A DNA stretch of 64,000 nt from Certhia americana (Eukaryota > Chordata > Aves > Passeriformes > Certhiidae): NCBI GenBank assembly GCA_018697195.1, contig CM031864.1, positions 28,591,962 through 28,655,961 of the forward strand, written 5' to 3'. The stretch's first letter is position 1; the number at the start of each line of letters is the position of its first letter. Under the pieces are notes generated by a model that saw only the letters and a program-made list of their open reading frames with translations, had not been told where the DNA came from and searched no databases. This document shows, piece after piece, positions 12,261-24,600 of this stretch. Made by a program: the position numbers and the translations under genes.

Positions 12261-15123
12261 TTCTGTATTTGGAGTTTGGGCTGCATGTAGAGGAACACTC
12301 CGGCTGTCTGGAATTAAATAGTCTCCCCAGCATAGCTGGGGGTGTGCTCTGCACTGAGATGCTTGTGTGGTATGGCTGAGATGGGGGACTAACACTTGTG
12401 AATTCATGTGGAGGATGTGCAGCAGTTTCTTGGTGTCTGTGAGCCTCCTTGTGAAATATTCTACCTTGTAATTTATTTTGCTTCATTTTAATAAGAAATG
12501 TTTAACTCAGTCCAGTGGAGACAACACTCCCTCCCCAAAAAAATCCTTCATGAGGTTATCATGTTTACTTACCAGTGGGTTTGGGGTTTTTTGGCTTTTT
12601 TTTTTCCTGTAGAAATGTGGGTGTTTTCCTGCAGAATTTTGGAGATGTCTTTTCTTTTTCACACTTCTATCTTGCCTGGTGACTGTAGTTTAAAAATGCC
12701 AATGCTTGATGTTTTATTGATCATTACATTGCTCAGCACTAAGGAACAAGAATGAAGATACAGGGCTGGCTTTAACTTCAACTGTGTAAATTTTGATTTT
12801 TGAAATTGACTGTGTTTGTACAGAAAAGTAATGCAGTCCTAGTGTGCTAGTGTTCTGCTTGATGTGTTTGAATATTAAAAGAATTGAATTGACAAGCTAC
12901 ACCTCCATCTTAATCAGTTTGTTCCACTATTTTTTTTAAATTGAGATTAGGGGTTAATCTTTTCCTTTAAATTTGCTTGAAGCTGAGTCATTTGAACTCC
13001 TTTCATTCAATAACTAAAGCTGAGTTGAAAATATCCTTTAGGGGAGGGGAGTGTAATTGGTTGCATTTTTTCAAAGTATAAGCCACCGAAAGCATGATAC
13101 GTTTCTCTTCTAAGTGTTGGTTTACAGCTCTTATATAAAAAATAGACTGAGAAAGGTATTCTCAAAATAATGAGGAAACATTTCTGTTAAAATCCTTTGC
13201 ATTTAAGTACCTGGTACTGCTGCAGTAGGAATCATCTTTTAATATGTGTGTGTCATAGTTACTGCAAGAACAGAAGCTTTGTGGGCTTCATGTTTTGTCT
13301 GTTTATGAATGAATCACCTTAAAAGACTGCTGAAGTGAATGTGTCTTAATGTTGCAGTTAGGCATTTTTTAAGTAGATTTTCTGTATGCTCAGTCTCTTG
13401 GAACATGTGGATGTGTGACTGCAACTCTTTTTGCTGTACAAAGATCCGTGACAGCCATGTAGGATTCTAGGGAGAATGGCACTGGAGACCTAGTAGTGGG
13501 CAAGCTGGTCCCACCTGGACTTCTGCCCAGCAGGAAGGGGCCATTCAAGGCTGGAGCTGGAGCAAGGCAGGGTGAAGTGTGGCAGGGCTCCCAACACTGC
13601 CTCTGTGCATTCAGGAGGAGCTGTGTGAAGTGGAGAAGGTGGGGGAACAGGGAGTGGCCTGAAGTCCAAAAGAGGGCGGGTGTATCATGCATCGTGGTGT
13701 GTTGTGAACACTGGAGCTGGTTGCTGTGACTCAGAAGTTAGAATGGCATAAATGATGGGCATTGAACTGGCTTGTGGTGACGGGAGGCTGTTTCCAGTCT
13801 GTGTTTCGGTTTATAGGAGAGTTTATCCCAAGAAAAAGGGACACATTTGGTAAATCTTAAAGTTCAGCAAATAAAACCCTGGGAAATCTAGTGAGTCATC
13901 ACGAAGGATTTTAAAATGCAGTGTTCCTGATCTGCATATAAGATTGATCTTTACTCTCTTGGACTCACTGCTCTGAGGTGTGCCGCTCTAGTGCACTCTC
14001 TGCTGGTGTTTTCAAAACGCCCTACGGGCTTTCAGATGGGTTGTAGACTGTCACATGGCACAAGTGGTGTCTTCCTTGAACCTATGGAGATCCCTTGAGT
14101 TTGCTCAAAAAGTGCTTCTTATCCCAGCCTTATTGTCACTGTAACTTTTCACATGTCAGTAACTTCAGCACAGACAAAGGACAGCTCGATGCATAAGGTT
14201 TACTTTTCCATAAGGATAGGATTCCCTTTCTCTTCTTATGTCTTGGTTGTCCTACAGTCCTGACTACAACAATGAGAGTTTAGATAAAACTGGGAAAAGA
14301 AACAGCTCTGTACCTTGCAGGGCCTGGAGGCTTTGCCCTTATTTCTATAGGTCTGCACTGCTTAGGTAGGTGTTTTTTGGCTCTTTGTGTCAACTGCATC
14401 GAGAAGTCAAGGTTTCCTGTCCCAGAAACTCCTTGGCTGTGCTGCAGTGTGCACCTTTGGCTGCCACTGAGAAGCTCTAGAGCTGCTTGGTCAGAATACC
14501 AAGAAATGTTCTCATCAGCCCCTCCTAAGCATCATATTTGTGGCTTAAAAACTTGCCTATTTCTCAGTGGTAAAGAGCAGCCTCCTTTGTTAAAGATTGA
14601 CTGTAACATGGCAGTTGATTTGATGCCAGATGTGAGAGAACAACACATCCATTGCTGCTTGATGGTCAAGGGGAAGCCTTTCCGTTTTCTCTTTTTCAGG
14701 CTGATGTTGATTGTGGTGCCTGATGATAGGACAGATCTTGATCCAAACTCTTAAGAAAAGTTATTCTGTTTCTTTGAGATGCAGGACCTGTGGCTTGTTC
14801 TGCATGCATGTTTCAGAATTTCATTTGTATTTAGACGTACACATACATTCTTTAGGGAAGGGAAGCTTGAGATTCCTTGTGAACATGTGCCTGCCCTATT
14901 TTTCCTGGTCTGTTGGAGGAGACTGTGAGTCTCTCCCTTGTATTTCAAGTGTGACCACAACAGTTAGTGAGGCTCAGTGCCTCATCACTATGTAGTTGAG
15001 ATTTGAACATGGATTAGAACAAGCTGGCTGAAGTTCAATCCAGATAAAATATACATGATGATGTGGATGTAATTATCAGCCTCCCTAATTGAAGAGCTGC
15101 ATTTGCCATTTGGTAGAAGCATT

Positions 15124-15139
15124 AGTGCCCTCTGGTGAC
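15124..15139 (-). promoter_or_regulatory. CTCF-like motif
   Basis: The reverse complement reads GTCACCAGAGGGCACT, the same 15-base core as the motif at 12246-12260 and in the same orientation, 2.9 kb further into intron 1. Confidence 0.4.
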
Positions 15140-17127
15140 TCACGTTTATTACTTGTTCTTAGCAATCATATTGAAGCAATAAAATCAGTTTTCTTAAGTG
15201 TTTGACTGGAAGACTCCCTCAACTGATTAGACCTGGAAAATTTGACTGGAAGTTATCTTTGTCCTTCCTTCCATGGGTTTTATAGTGTTGTAGTTCCTTG
15301 TGCAAGTAAGGAAGTATAATAAGCTTGGGTCAGTTAAGGAGTTGAAACCAGCATGCCCCTAGGTATGAGCAGAACTGCCAGTGAAGGAATTTGATTGTTG
15401 AGCTTGCTATGAACTCCTCTGCCAAAAAATGGTTGGCCCAATTTATTAATTTCTTGGAGCTCATGAATCTCTTGACTTACAGTGCTTGTCCTGTGTGCCT
15501 GCCAGCTGTCTGACGGCTGAAGTGCTCAGGGAAGGAATGGGTAACAGGGTTTACAGAGGAGAAGTTTGAGCTTACCCTGGCTCTCATGCTGTAATTCCAT
15601 TTTAAAGTGATTTGGATGCAGAATGTGGTGCAGAAGATTTTGCTGGCTTTGGAGCTGCCTCAGTGGCACTTAACGCTTTGGGATATGTATGTGTCATCTC
15701 TTTTCCTCTTTCATGGAGCAGTGCTATTGGCAGCAATCAATTAAGTCTGAAGTGACCTAGGTCTGGCTGCCCATGCTCTGACCATTGCTAGTAGTGTGGC
15801 ATTAAAAGCAGTTTGATTTGTCCCTCCCTCATTATTCATTAAGGGACAGCTTGGAGACTGTGGAATCTGCTCTCATTGAAATGGGCTCCAATTGATCGTG
15901 CTGGGGAAGAAGGATATTGATCATTTTTAGAAGTTGAAGGTGTATTTCTTAGATAATAGTGGCTAGATAAAACTGGCAGTGATCCTGATAAAAGTGATCT
16001 TAATGCAGTTTGTAAATTAGATTGCTTTTATCACATTATTAATGTGCCCAGGGTTTGGGGTAATTGTCTAGACTATAGTATTATATTTTCATTTAGATTT
16101 AGAATTAGTAGTGTAATATCACAGAGTGACTGGACTCAGACCAATAAGTGAAGAAACAGGATTAGTACAAAACACATATTTTGCCGTGATACATCCTTTT
16201 CAGATTAATGTGTAGGCAGGCAGAAGCCTCCAGTGAAAAGCTGAAGGTCTCAAATTACTGTTTTTCTTTATTAGCGTCATGTAAGAACTTGTCTGAGGAG
16301 GTGTGTAAGCACAGGTAGACTTGTGCTGTGTAAAACTCAAATTTATAAACTCTATAAATGGTTGTTTCTAGTACAGTAGTTTTACTGCCAGGTTGTGTAA
16401 TCTTCTAATTGCTCTGGATTTCCATTGCTTGCTTGATAACTTTGGGGTCCTTCACAGTAGTAAGTAATCTAAGATAGTTTGTAATTGAATTGTGACCTCA
16501 TGTTCAGTGAGGTAGCTTATTTATTGACTGCTCACTTCTCACCCTGTATTGGCAGAAATAGAGAGATAACACAGTTGAGAGAACTGCATCAGGGAACTTA
16601 CCCAGCTAAGAAATTAAGTTTCCCCCTCCCCGCTCCTCCTTGCTCAGTTTGATAGTTCACCCAAACTGTTCACTTCAGCTATACAAAATCTTGGGCTAAT
16701 CTTGTGGCAGAGAAAGGAACAGGAAAAAGCATTAGCAGAGGAGATGACTGGCAAGAATAAAATCAAGTTGCCATAAACCACCTGAAATCAAAAGTGGAGG
16801 AAATGACACTTGTATCCCTAACTGTGTATGCAAGCTTGGAATAAACTTTGTTTCAGATTTTATGCAGAAATATTTGAGCCACTTTAGCATCTTTGTGTCA
16901 CTTCTGAAAATTCCTTTTGCATTGAGCTAAACTCTGCCATTGTTGCATCTTTTACAGTAGGCTGGTGAAGTGAGTAGACAGTGATGATGGTGGAAACTTG
17001 GTAATATAGCTGATCATCTCTAGAAGTCTGTAAAGTATTTTGGGGATTCCAAAAGCATCTGCAGGTAGCAGATGTGAGGCATTAGATTGCTGGTAGCATT
17101 GCATAGTTTCCTACGTGTTCATTGTGG

Positions 17128-17178
17128 ATTTCAAAATGCACATAAATTCTAAGTGCATTTCAAAATGCACATAAATTC
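17128..17178. repeat. 22-bp exact direct repeat, 29-bp period
   Basis: ATTTCAAAATGCACATAAAT followed by TC occurs exactly at 17128-17149 and 17157-17178, with 7 bp (TAAGTGC) between the copies. A small tandem duplication. Confidence 0.95.
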
Positions 17179-18350
17179 AGATCAGTAAAAGATAAAAAGG
17201 GCCAAAGATTCAAACTGCTCACTCTCCCATTACTGCATCACTGTTTTGTGCTGTCACTAATTAGTAACTTTAAGATTATGAAGTGTATTGATAAAGCACA
17301 TGGTTATGTGGATGACTCATAATTGTTGTACTTCCTCTCCCACTGTCATGTAATTAACTTTCCCTGTGTGGTTAAAGGGCACCTGGACAGTGCTGCTGCT
17401 GCTGCTGGGTCCAGACCACTCTGCCATCAGCCACTTTTCCTGTGTGCTTCGTATGTAAGTCTACCTGAGTAGTGACAGCTATCTCGTTTATTTTTAGAAT
17501 ATTAGTCATGTACTTTTAGACTGGCAATTTGTTTGGGCATTAGTCATCAGGCTTGTCTGGTAAGTACCTCTAAATAATTTTGATACTATTATTGATCAGC
17601 CTTCTACAGAAATATGCTAACAGGCATTTTGGAAAAGAATAATGGATAAGAGTAGAATCTGTTGAGTTCAGTCCTTCCATGCAGTTGAAGTGATTTGCAA
17701 GTATTTTCTGGAGCTCAGAGTGCAAAATTATTGAAGTATTAGCAAGATTTCTGCTTAGCTAACCCTCTGCTTCTGTGAGACATGAGTGTGTTAGACAGCG
17801 AGCAGCCTGAAATTTGAGGCATTTGTTAGGATGGGTAAAACCTGGCACTTGCAGGTCTGTCTCAGGATAAAATGAGGTTAAACATTACCTAGCTATAAGG
17901 CTTTATTATTATTACCTTTTAATTTGTCATTCACTGATGGTGTCAGCTGTGTGGTTTCTTAGAAAACTGTTTTCTGCGTTCTTTATATAATAGCAAATAT
18001 TCCTCTGTGGTAGAAATGGTTTTGCTACTTTGTGTTTGAAAAACGCTTTCCTCATCACCCGTTACTGATTGTTTGCTCTGTTGATGGTACATAACTTCTT
18101 ACAGTCCTCCTTTGGGGATTTTTTTCCCTTCTAGGCTGCGCCTATTTTGGATTTATTTTGAACATATTTTGCCAGGTAACTCTTTGATAATAGATTTTGG
18201 TATTCTTGTGATATATGATATGCCTTGTTAAGTTTTTAATGGTGCTTTAAACAAGTACATGTTGTGTTATATTGGACAGAGGAAGGTAGCAGTACCAAAT
18301 CTAATCACAGTATGAAACTGTGATTCTTTGATTATCTTTTATACCCTTAG

Positions 18351-18619
18351 GTAGCTGTAGATACGCTGGCAAAAGATGATTTTATTTGTGGAGATTGTTC
18401 AGCTCTACTGCCAGTATCTATTAAAGTGGTCGAATGTCCACCTGGAATAATTTTAAGAGAATTTGGAGAGGAAAATGATGTTAACCAAATTGTAGTCAGG
18501 AGATGAAACAAAAAGGCAAGCTTGATAAGTTTTCAATGGAGATGGGTGCCAGAGGTACAGTGTTTTATAAAGCTGAAGGCGCATTAAAGCAATATGAAGC
18601 AAAAAAAGCTACTTTTGAG
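18351..18619 (+). pseudogene. Largest exon-like block (X2), frameshifted
   Basis: Preceded by a TTTTATACCCTTAG acceptor-like end and followed by GAG|GTACAG. Frame one is open from 18351 to the TGA at 18504. A second frame, consistent with loss of one base, runs on from about 18494 to the donor. The two frames hand over with almost no overlap and both have protein-like composition, which is what one frameshift in a former exon produces. An in-frame TAG directly before 18351 shows that the block cannot be read through from the 5' side without splicing. Confidence 0.45.
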
Positions 18620-21100
18620 GTACAGTATTTCTTTGTCTTTGAGAAATGGTAGGTAAGCAGAGTGCTCTAGGACCTGCTTGTGAGCAGCTTCCTCAGTGCC
18701 TGCATGTAATGACTTGCCCTTGTACTCAATTAACTTGCTGGCTTTTTTTTAAAATGTGGATACGGTCCATGTGATGGCAGAGCTTGAACTGTATTTCATG
18801 CTGTGACTTGCCTCTAGTACTTCAGAAAAGTCAGTCTTGACTCTTTTCTGAAGCTGTCTTAGTGGTGGGAAGGCTTCTTCAATTAGGACCTAGTTCACAT
18901 TTCAGATAAGGCAATGTAATTTATCTTCAAAGAGGTATTTCTGTAGCTGTGTCTAAGCTGGTGTTCAGGGACATGAGTTTGTTAAGAAGAGAGATCTAGA
19001 ACTGTTTTAATTTCTTCTGGTTTTGGTCATGAATGCCATGTGACTGGGAGGGAGAGGGGAAAGAAATATCCAAGTATTTGTTGTCACACATTGCTAAATT
19101 ATTTTTTTCGATGTACAGTGGAAAGTTTTAAAGTATTGAAGGTGATGTTATGCCAGGGCTTATAGAAAAACTCAGCAAGTATGCAAAATGGGTATGAATT
19201 CTTAAGCATGTTTAGACTAAGAGGAGTAAACATTATGCACTATTGATTTGAGGCTGATATGGTTTTGTTGAAGAATAATTCCTGATCTGAATTTTATCAC
19301 TAATAAGACAGTAAAGACATTAATTGAAAGGGCATTGTTGAGGCCAAAGTCTTTTATAAAGGGTAGGTTTGGAAAATGTGGAATCTGTTGTGAAATATGA
19401 GATCTGTATGTTGATACAATTCAGAGGTGTGTTGTACTTGTGTCGCACTGTTAGACAGACATAGAAATCCATTTGGCATCTGTTAAGTGATATTGCTAAA
19501 AAGGGAAGATAGCTCCTTGCATATTTATCAGACAAATATGAGATCTCTTGCTAAGCTATTACATCCACAAAACTTTTGTTAAATCCCTCATTTGTAAACA
19601 AAGGTATATTGTAGAAGAGTTTAGACCTTTATTTCAGCTGTACCTGGTTTGTTTTTTTTAAAGGTAAGTCTTAGTTTCCTGACTTAGGAAATTGTTTTAC
19701 TTACTTTTTCTTCGTCCCTTTTTATGAGGTAATAATCTTATATGCAAACCAGAATCAGACAGTAGTGGAGTTAAGGGACATGCAGAGGTGAGATCTCTCC
19801 AGGGACCAGGAAAAGACAGGCTTCCCTTGCTGCCTTGGGATTTATCGGAGTTCTGTGCTTGCTTTCAGGTGTCGGATTTCTGTGTCTGGGGCTGAATGTC
19901 GGTAGATACCTTCTTGATTTTACTTGAGGCTAGGGAGGCAAGATAAGAAGTGATGGACTTCAGCAACTGAAGTTTTGTTGCTTGTCTCTTCCTCTGGTGT
20001 CATCTTTCCCTATTATGTTCCAGCCCGTTAATGGAATTGGATATCTTTTTCCCCAGGGCAGTAGGGTGTGTTTCTATGATCTTATCATTAGACTTGCTGA
20101 TCACTGTTTCTTTGTGGCTTTTTCTGTTTTTCTGATTCTCCTAAAGTTCGCAGAAGTGCTTTTCTTACAGGAAAAAAACTGCTGTCGTTTGGAATTCATA
20201 AGTAACATCTTCTCTGATGATGAGGAGGCTGATGTAAAAATCCTTAAAATCAGAGAACGTATCACGGAAGAGATAAAGGAGTCTTGCCTAGGTTAGAGAT
20301 GCCGCTTATGAATTCTGTTCTCTTTAGGGAATGGGGCTGGGCTGAGCATTTGCTTGGGTCCCAGGGTGAACTGATGTTGGATTGGATTCATTTGTCAGTG
20401 AGGGAGCTGGTTTATGCAGCAGTCTCTGGTAGAGCAGCCCTGCTATCTGGTGTTTGCCAGCTCTGTCAGATTGTGTTTGGTAGCCACACACAACCCTGGG
20501 AAAACCGGGGAAAACCCTGCTCTGTTGTTTATGAACAAACTAGGTTCTTCAGTCAGAAAGACCCTGTAAATCCCTATATGAATATTGCATTTAAATTGGT
20601 AGTTGTGTTGCCTATTTTTGCTTAGGTAGTTTTTCTTTGGTGTCTTGAAAATAGTGAAAGATAAATTTGTATAGGTCATTAAAATATCTTTGCTTTTAAG
20701 TGATAAAGCTGTTGCAAAAGTATCACCTGCCAAAACACACTAACCATGTGTACACCATGTTGTGGCTGGTGACTTAGGGCATTTCAACAGTAAGGTACTA
20801 ATACCCTCTTTATGATGTGTCTGGTTCTCTTTTATGTTTAAATAACAGCAGATCAGCATGAACCTTCCCTACTTGGCAAGTTGAACATGAAACTAAAAGA
20901 TTAAAGTGTTTTCAAAGTGCAGCCAAGGTATTGACTTTTTCAGCTATTCTTTCAGCAGGTAAGAGGCAACTTGCTTCCTGCTAATATAGAACGGGGAAAT
21001 GCATTACTGATTTGTGTTTTACTTTGTTTTTTTAGTTTGTTACTTGGCTTTAGTTGGATGATCTTGACTTTGAGACAATATTGAAAGCTCTTAATTTATT

Positions 21101-21104
<4 letters not shown>

Positions 21105-21152
<48 letters not shown>

Positions 21153-21158
21153 ACATAC
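21105..21158. repeat. (TA)n microsatellite passing into (GTAT)n
   Basis: About 35 bp of alternating TA is followed by GTATGTATGTATACATAC. It lies between exon-like blocks X4 and X5. Confidence 0.95.
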
Positions 21159-21627
21159 ACCCACACTTATCTATTTAATTGGGTTCTCTGTTGAGCTGTC
21201 CCAGTTGAGTTTGTTTCCCAGCACAGGTTTCTCTTCACTGGGACTTTTTTGTTCCTCAGGCAAGGCTGCTTCCTCTTTGGTGTGCAGCATTCAGGCACCT
21301 TTCTAATGTTGACAGATTCCCTTGTATCTCCAGAACAAGGACAGTTTAATGGCAGTAATGAAAAAGCAGTATCAAATCCTTGTCCAAACTGTAACTTAGG
21401 CTACTCATTCCAAAGACTTAGAAACAATTGCTGCTCAGACCCTTTCAGTTCTCTGTGTTATTCATGGCCATTTTCCATGGTTTTTCCTCCTGTTCAAGAT
21501 GAATCTTGCACAAGAGCAAAAATGCTTGTCTTAGCTAAGCTACATGTTTATGTGACTGAATTTTTGCTTCAAGGCGTCAATACAGGGCATGGCAGGGCTC
21601 AAAGAAGTGTATTTTCATTTAGATGAG

Positions 21628-24600
21628 GTGAAGAATTCGCTTCCATTGGTTTGTTCAGAATGACCAGTATCTGTTGCTTTAGAAAAGCCAGTGTTTTTTT
21701 TGTTATACTGTGCCAGAAGATGTCTTCTCTGCAGAAGGGGGATAAAAGATGTTTGTGCAAAACTTAGGACAGAATTCCTGCAGGAAAGGGAACAGGAATC
21801 CTTACCTGGTAGATGTCTTAGGATCTGAGGATCTTTGCTTTAGTTCTAGTTGTGGTTTCCCTGAGCTTTGTGCTGCTTTATTGCTGTGATGGTTTTGGTG
21901 AACCTGGGAAGGAAAGCAAAGCATTTTCCAATCATTTTGCTAAGACTAGAGATTTTGGCTATTAGTGAAGTAGCAGATAGGGGATTCTTTTGGAAGGTTC
22001 TAATCTATGAGCTTTTTAAAGATAGTTGCCATCACATCATGGTCACATGACAATGGGTTTTATATCCCTGCTTGTGATAGCCTGCCCTGTCATGCCAAGC
22101 ATTTTTTTGCATTATAGCATTTTAGGTTTACCTTTTATTAGTTAAAAGATTAACAAAAAGATTAATATCATTCTCTTTTTAAATTAAATGTTCAATGGCA
22201 TGATTTCCTTAAAAGGATAGTGTTATCTGCTGTACACAAGGAGTTTACATTCAGAACACCATTTTCCTTCAAATCTCTGTCACAGCTGTATTGTGTACAG
22301 GATACCTCTATCATTTCTCTTGGACCCACGTTTCCAGCTTGTACATATCTGCACTTAAATCAGTCTTCAATGTCTGCTTTCATTGATTTGGCAGAAATGG
22401 ACACAGCTGTGTTTCATAAGCTTAATGATGTGTTTGAGTGATAATTATCCAGTCATCCACTGAATAGCTCAAATATCCAAGTAGTTGGGTAGGATATCAC
22501 TTGTGAACATACTGTGCTGAATTCATAGTGCTGGAAAAATCTTAAAAATCCTTCTTGACAGTCTGTATTGAAGGCATGTCATTAATCTTACCCCTGCAGT
22601 GTCTTTCTCTTGGTTTTGTAACAAGAATTTAAGGGTTGCCTATACTGCCCTTAGAGGTATACAAATAATTTTGCATAGCTGATTCTTTCTCTTTGCCAGC
22701 TGTGCTCTTCAAATTAATGTTTGTGGTACTGCATCTCGGTGTCTTTTTGACGTCTTCTGGAAAGCATTGTATTCTCCATTAGTTGCACATGTAGATTTGG
22801 TATGTCTTTCCCTCTTTAGGGCAGATCTTTTCATCAATAATGTAGGTAGATGACTTGGAAATGGTTCCAGCAGGCCTCTCATTTATACTGCCCATTTACC
22901 TGAGATCACATTGAGATTTTTCTGGTGACTGGACTGTTGTTGTTAGGGCACAAACAATAAGCTTGGTTTACCAGGATTTCAGACCTTCAGATAAATTCTT
23001 GTCTACCTTGAGTGTCTAAAGAGACCACTGCCCTATGGTCTACTATAAGATTCTATTTTGATAACAAGAAAAAATTCTGATACCATCTTAAAAATACACT
23101 GTCCTCCTTCATGAAAACATTCACTCCGAATTATTTCAGTTGAAACAAACATATTCTAGGTCAACAGTTTCAGGCACTTTGAGTGGGTAACTGGTAAATG
23201 GTCAGGCCATGTGACTGTTTGGAGTTCTGTATTTGAATTAACTCTGTTTCTAGGTTTCTATGTAACTTGGTTTCTTTCATGTTTTATTAGGCAGATCTTT
23301 GGTGGTCACCAGTTGCTGAGTGATCTTGGGTGCAGAAAGGTATTTAACATTAAATGATGGGTATTTGGGTATTTATCTGTTCTCTTGTGAGTTGGCTGAT
23401 TTACTGAGGCCCTTCCAGAGGGAGTTAGAAATATGGAAAAGAGGTGAATGGGATGCTCAGTTGGATAAACAACAAGCAAACAACACACAAACCATTTAAA
23501 GTTGTCTACAATGGGCTTGACACACTTCCATGAATGAATGCAGGGGATAGTGACACAGGCAGAAGATCCTGCTCTCTTCCCCAAATGTCTGTTGTAGTTT
23601 CCTGTAACAGTCATCATACCAAACAGGCAATTCATAGGCTGATCGACTTTTGCCTGTTGGCACCATTTCTATAGCAACGGTGCATGTTGATGCATGATGT
23701 TTAGAGACCATCGCTGAAATGTTGCTATCCCAGGTTTTATTGATAAAGGCTGTACTCACCTCTCTGAAACTGAATGTCAAACCAGACGAAGATATTGTGT
23801 GTGCTCTTTGAGAAAGGTCCTTTATGTCTGTTAGTGGCTTAATAAAGAAATTTATTAATATGTAAATGTAAAATGTTCTCATTTTCTTCTGACTGAGGAA
23901 GTCAGGCATTCAGTGGGGGAGGAGTTTTGAATTCTTTTCCTTAAATGTCAATCTTTTTTGCCTTATTGTACAAAGCAAGGGTGCAGTCAAGGCTAGTGGA
24001 TGTACCAAGTCCTTAATTCTGTGGATTTGGAGGCTGTTACTCAGCAACAGTTGGGACTTCCTCATTTCTCTCTTGTTAAAAATATGTCCTAGAATGATTT
24101 GGTCGTCTTCATTTTGGTTTGGCTGTTTGCAATTTTGACTCTAGCACTTAATACCTACAGGAGTAGGCATGGAAATTTGAGTTTACTTTACATCCCCGTG
24201 TGATGTGTAGGTTTACACAGAAAACTCAGTGCGGATCCTCAGGCTTATTTTTTGTCAGTTTTTTCCTTATATGTGCTTTTGGCATGTGACTGGTGGTGAT
24301 TGTTGGTGTCAGAGTTCCTGTAGTCTGTTTCAAGTGGCAAAGCTCAGGCTGTCAGTTGTCATTCTTGTCTCAGAACTTACAAGTGTGCCATTGTACATAA
24401 AAGTATATTCAAGTATTTTTCCCAAATCTTTGTTCTGTGAAACACTTTCTGCTCTGAGAGAAGGCATGCCACCTGCATGGATCCATTTGCAGATCATTAC
24501 AATGATTTTCTTCAAGTCTGTCTTCTGCTGAAATTTTTTGTGTTGCCTTATTGGAAATAATAATAAAAAAGGCTAGGAATATAGAAGGCAGTTCTAGAGA

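Larger units (their letters stand above)
10801..18134 (+). other. RALGPS2: RALGPS2 intron 1, 5' part
   Basis: No convincing coding exon is visible. The stretch contains a T-rich GTTT tract at about 12028-12130, two CTCF-like motifs (12246-12260 and 15124-15139), a direct repeat at 17128-17178, and a short CTG run at 17391-17407. The part from about 15.7 to 16.05 kb has many homeobox-type ATTA/CAATTA cores and TGATAAA words and could be a regulatory element, but nothing in the sequence proves it. Confidence 0.6.
18135..21627 (+). pseudogene. Unidentified gene-like exon series inside RALGPS2 intron 1
   Basis: Six short blocks have acceptor- and donor-like borders: X1 18135-18175, X2 18351-18619, X3 20171-20291, X4 20849-20927, X5 21334-21390 and X6 21574-21627. 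X1 joins X2 with the frame kept. X2 is open in one frame for 51 codons (LAKDDFICGDC, VECPPGIILREFGEE), then needs a one-base correction near 18500 to continue (DKFSMEMGARGTVFYKAEG). X2 ends in phase 0 and X3 starts in phase 0 (IFSDDEEADVKILKIRERI). X4 follows in phase (HEPSLLGKLNMKLKD) but meets TAA at about 20901. X5 (57 bases) and X6 (54 bases) are phase 0 at both ends (DSLMAVMKKQYQILVQ; GMAGLKEVYFHLDE). The translations look like a charged, partly coiled-coil cellular protein. I do not recognise it. The kept introns argue against a processed copy. A partly duplicated and decaying gene, or a nested gene with sequence errors, are both possible. Chance ORFs remain an alternative for the smaller blocks. 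Confidence 0.38.

Noticed and set aside
21249..21626. One 125-codon open frame covering the X5 and X6 area as a single exon
   Set aside because: Its translation is cysteine/serine-rich and less protein-like than the two short spliced blocks in another frame. It also reads through good acceptor and donor sites.
23496..23909. 137-codon minus-strand frame ending near a GAG|GTGAGT donor-like site
   Set aside because: Translation not recognised. A single frame with no second exon of compatible phase that I could find. Chance is the simpler reading.
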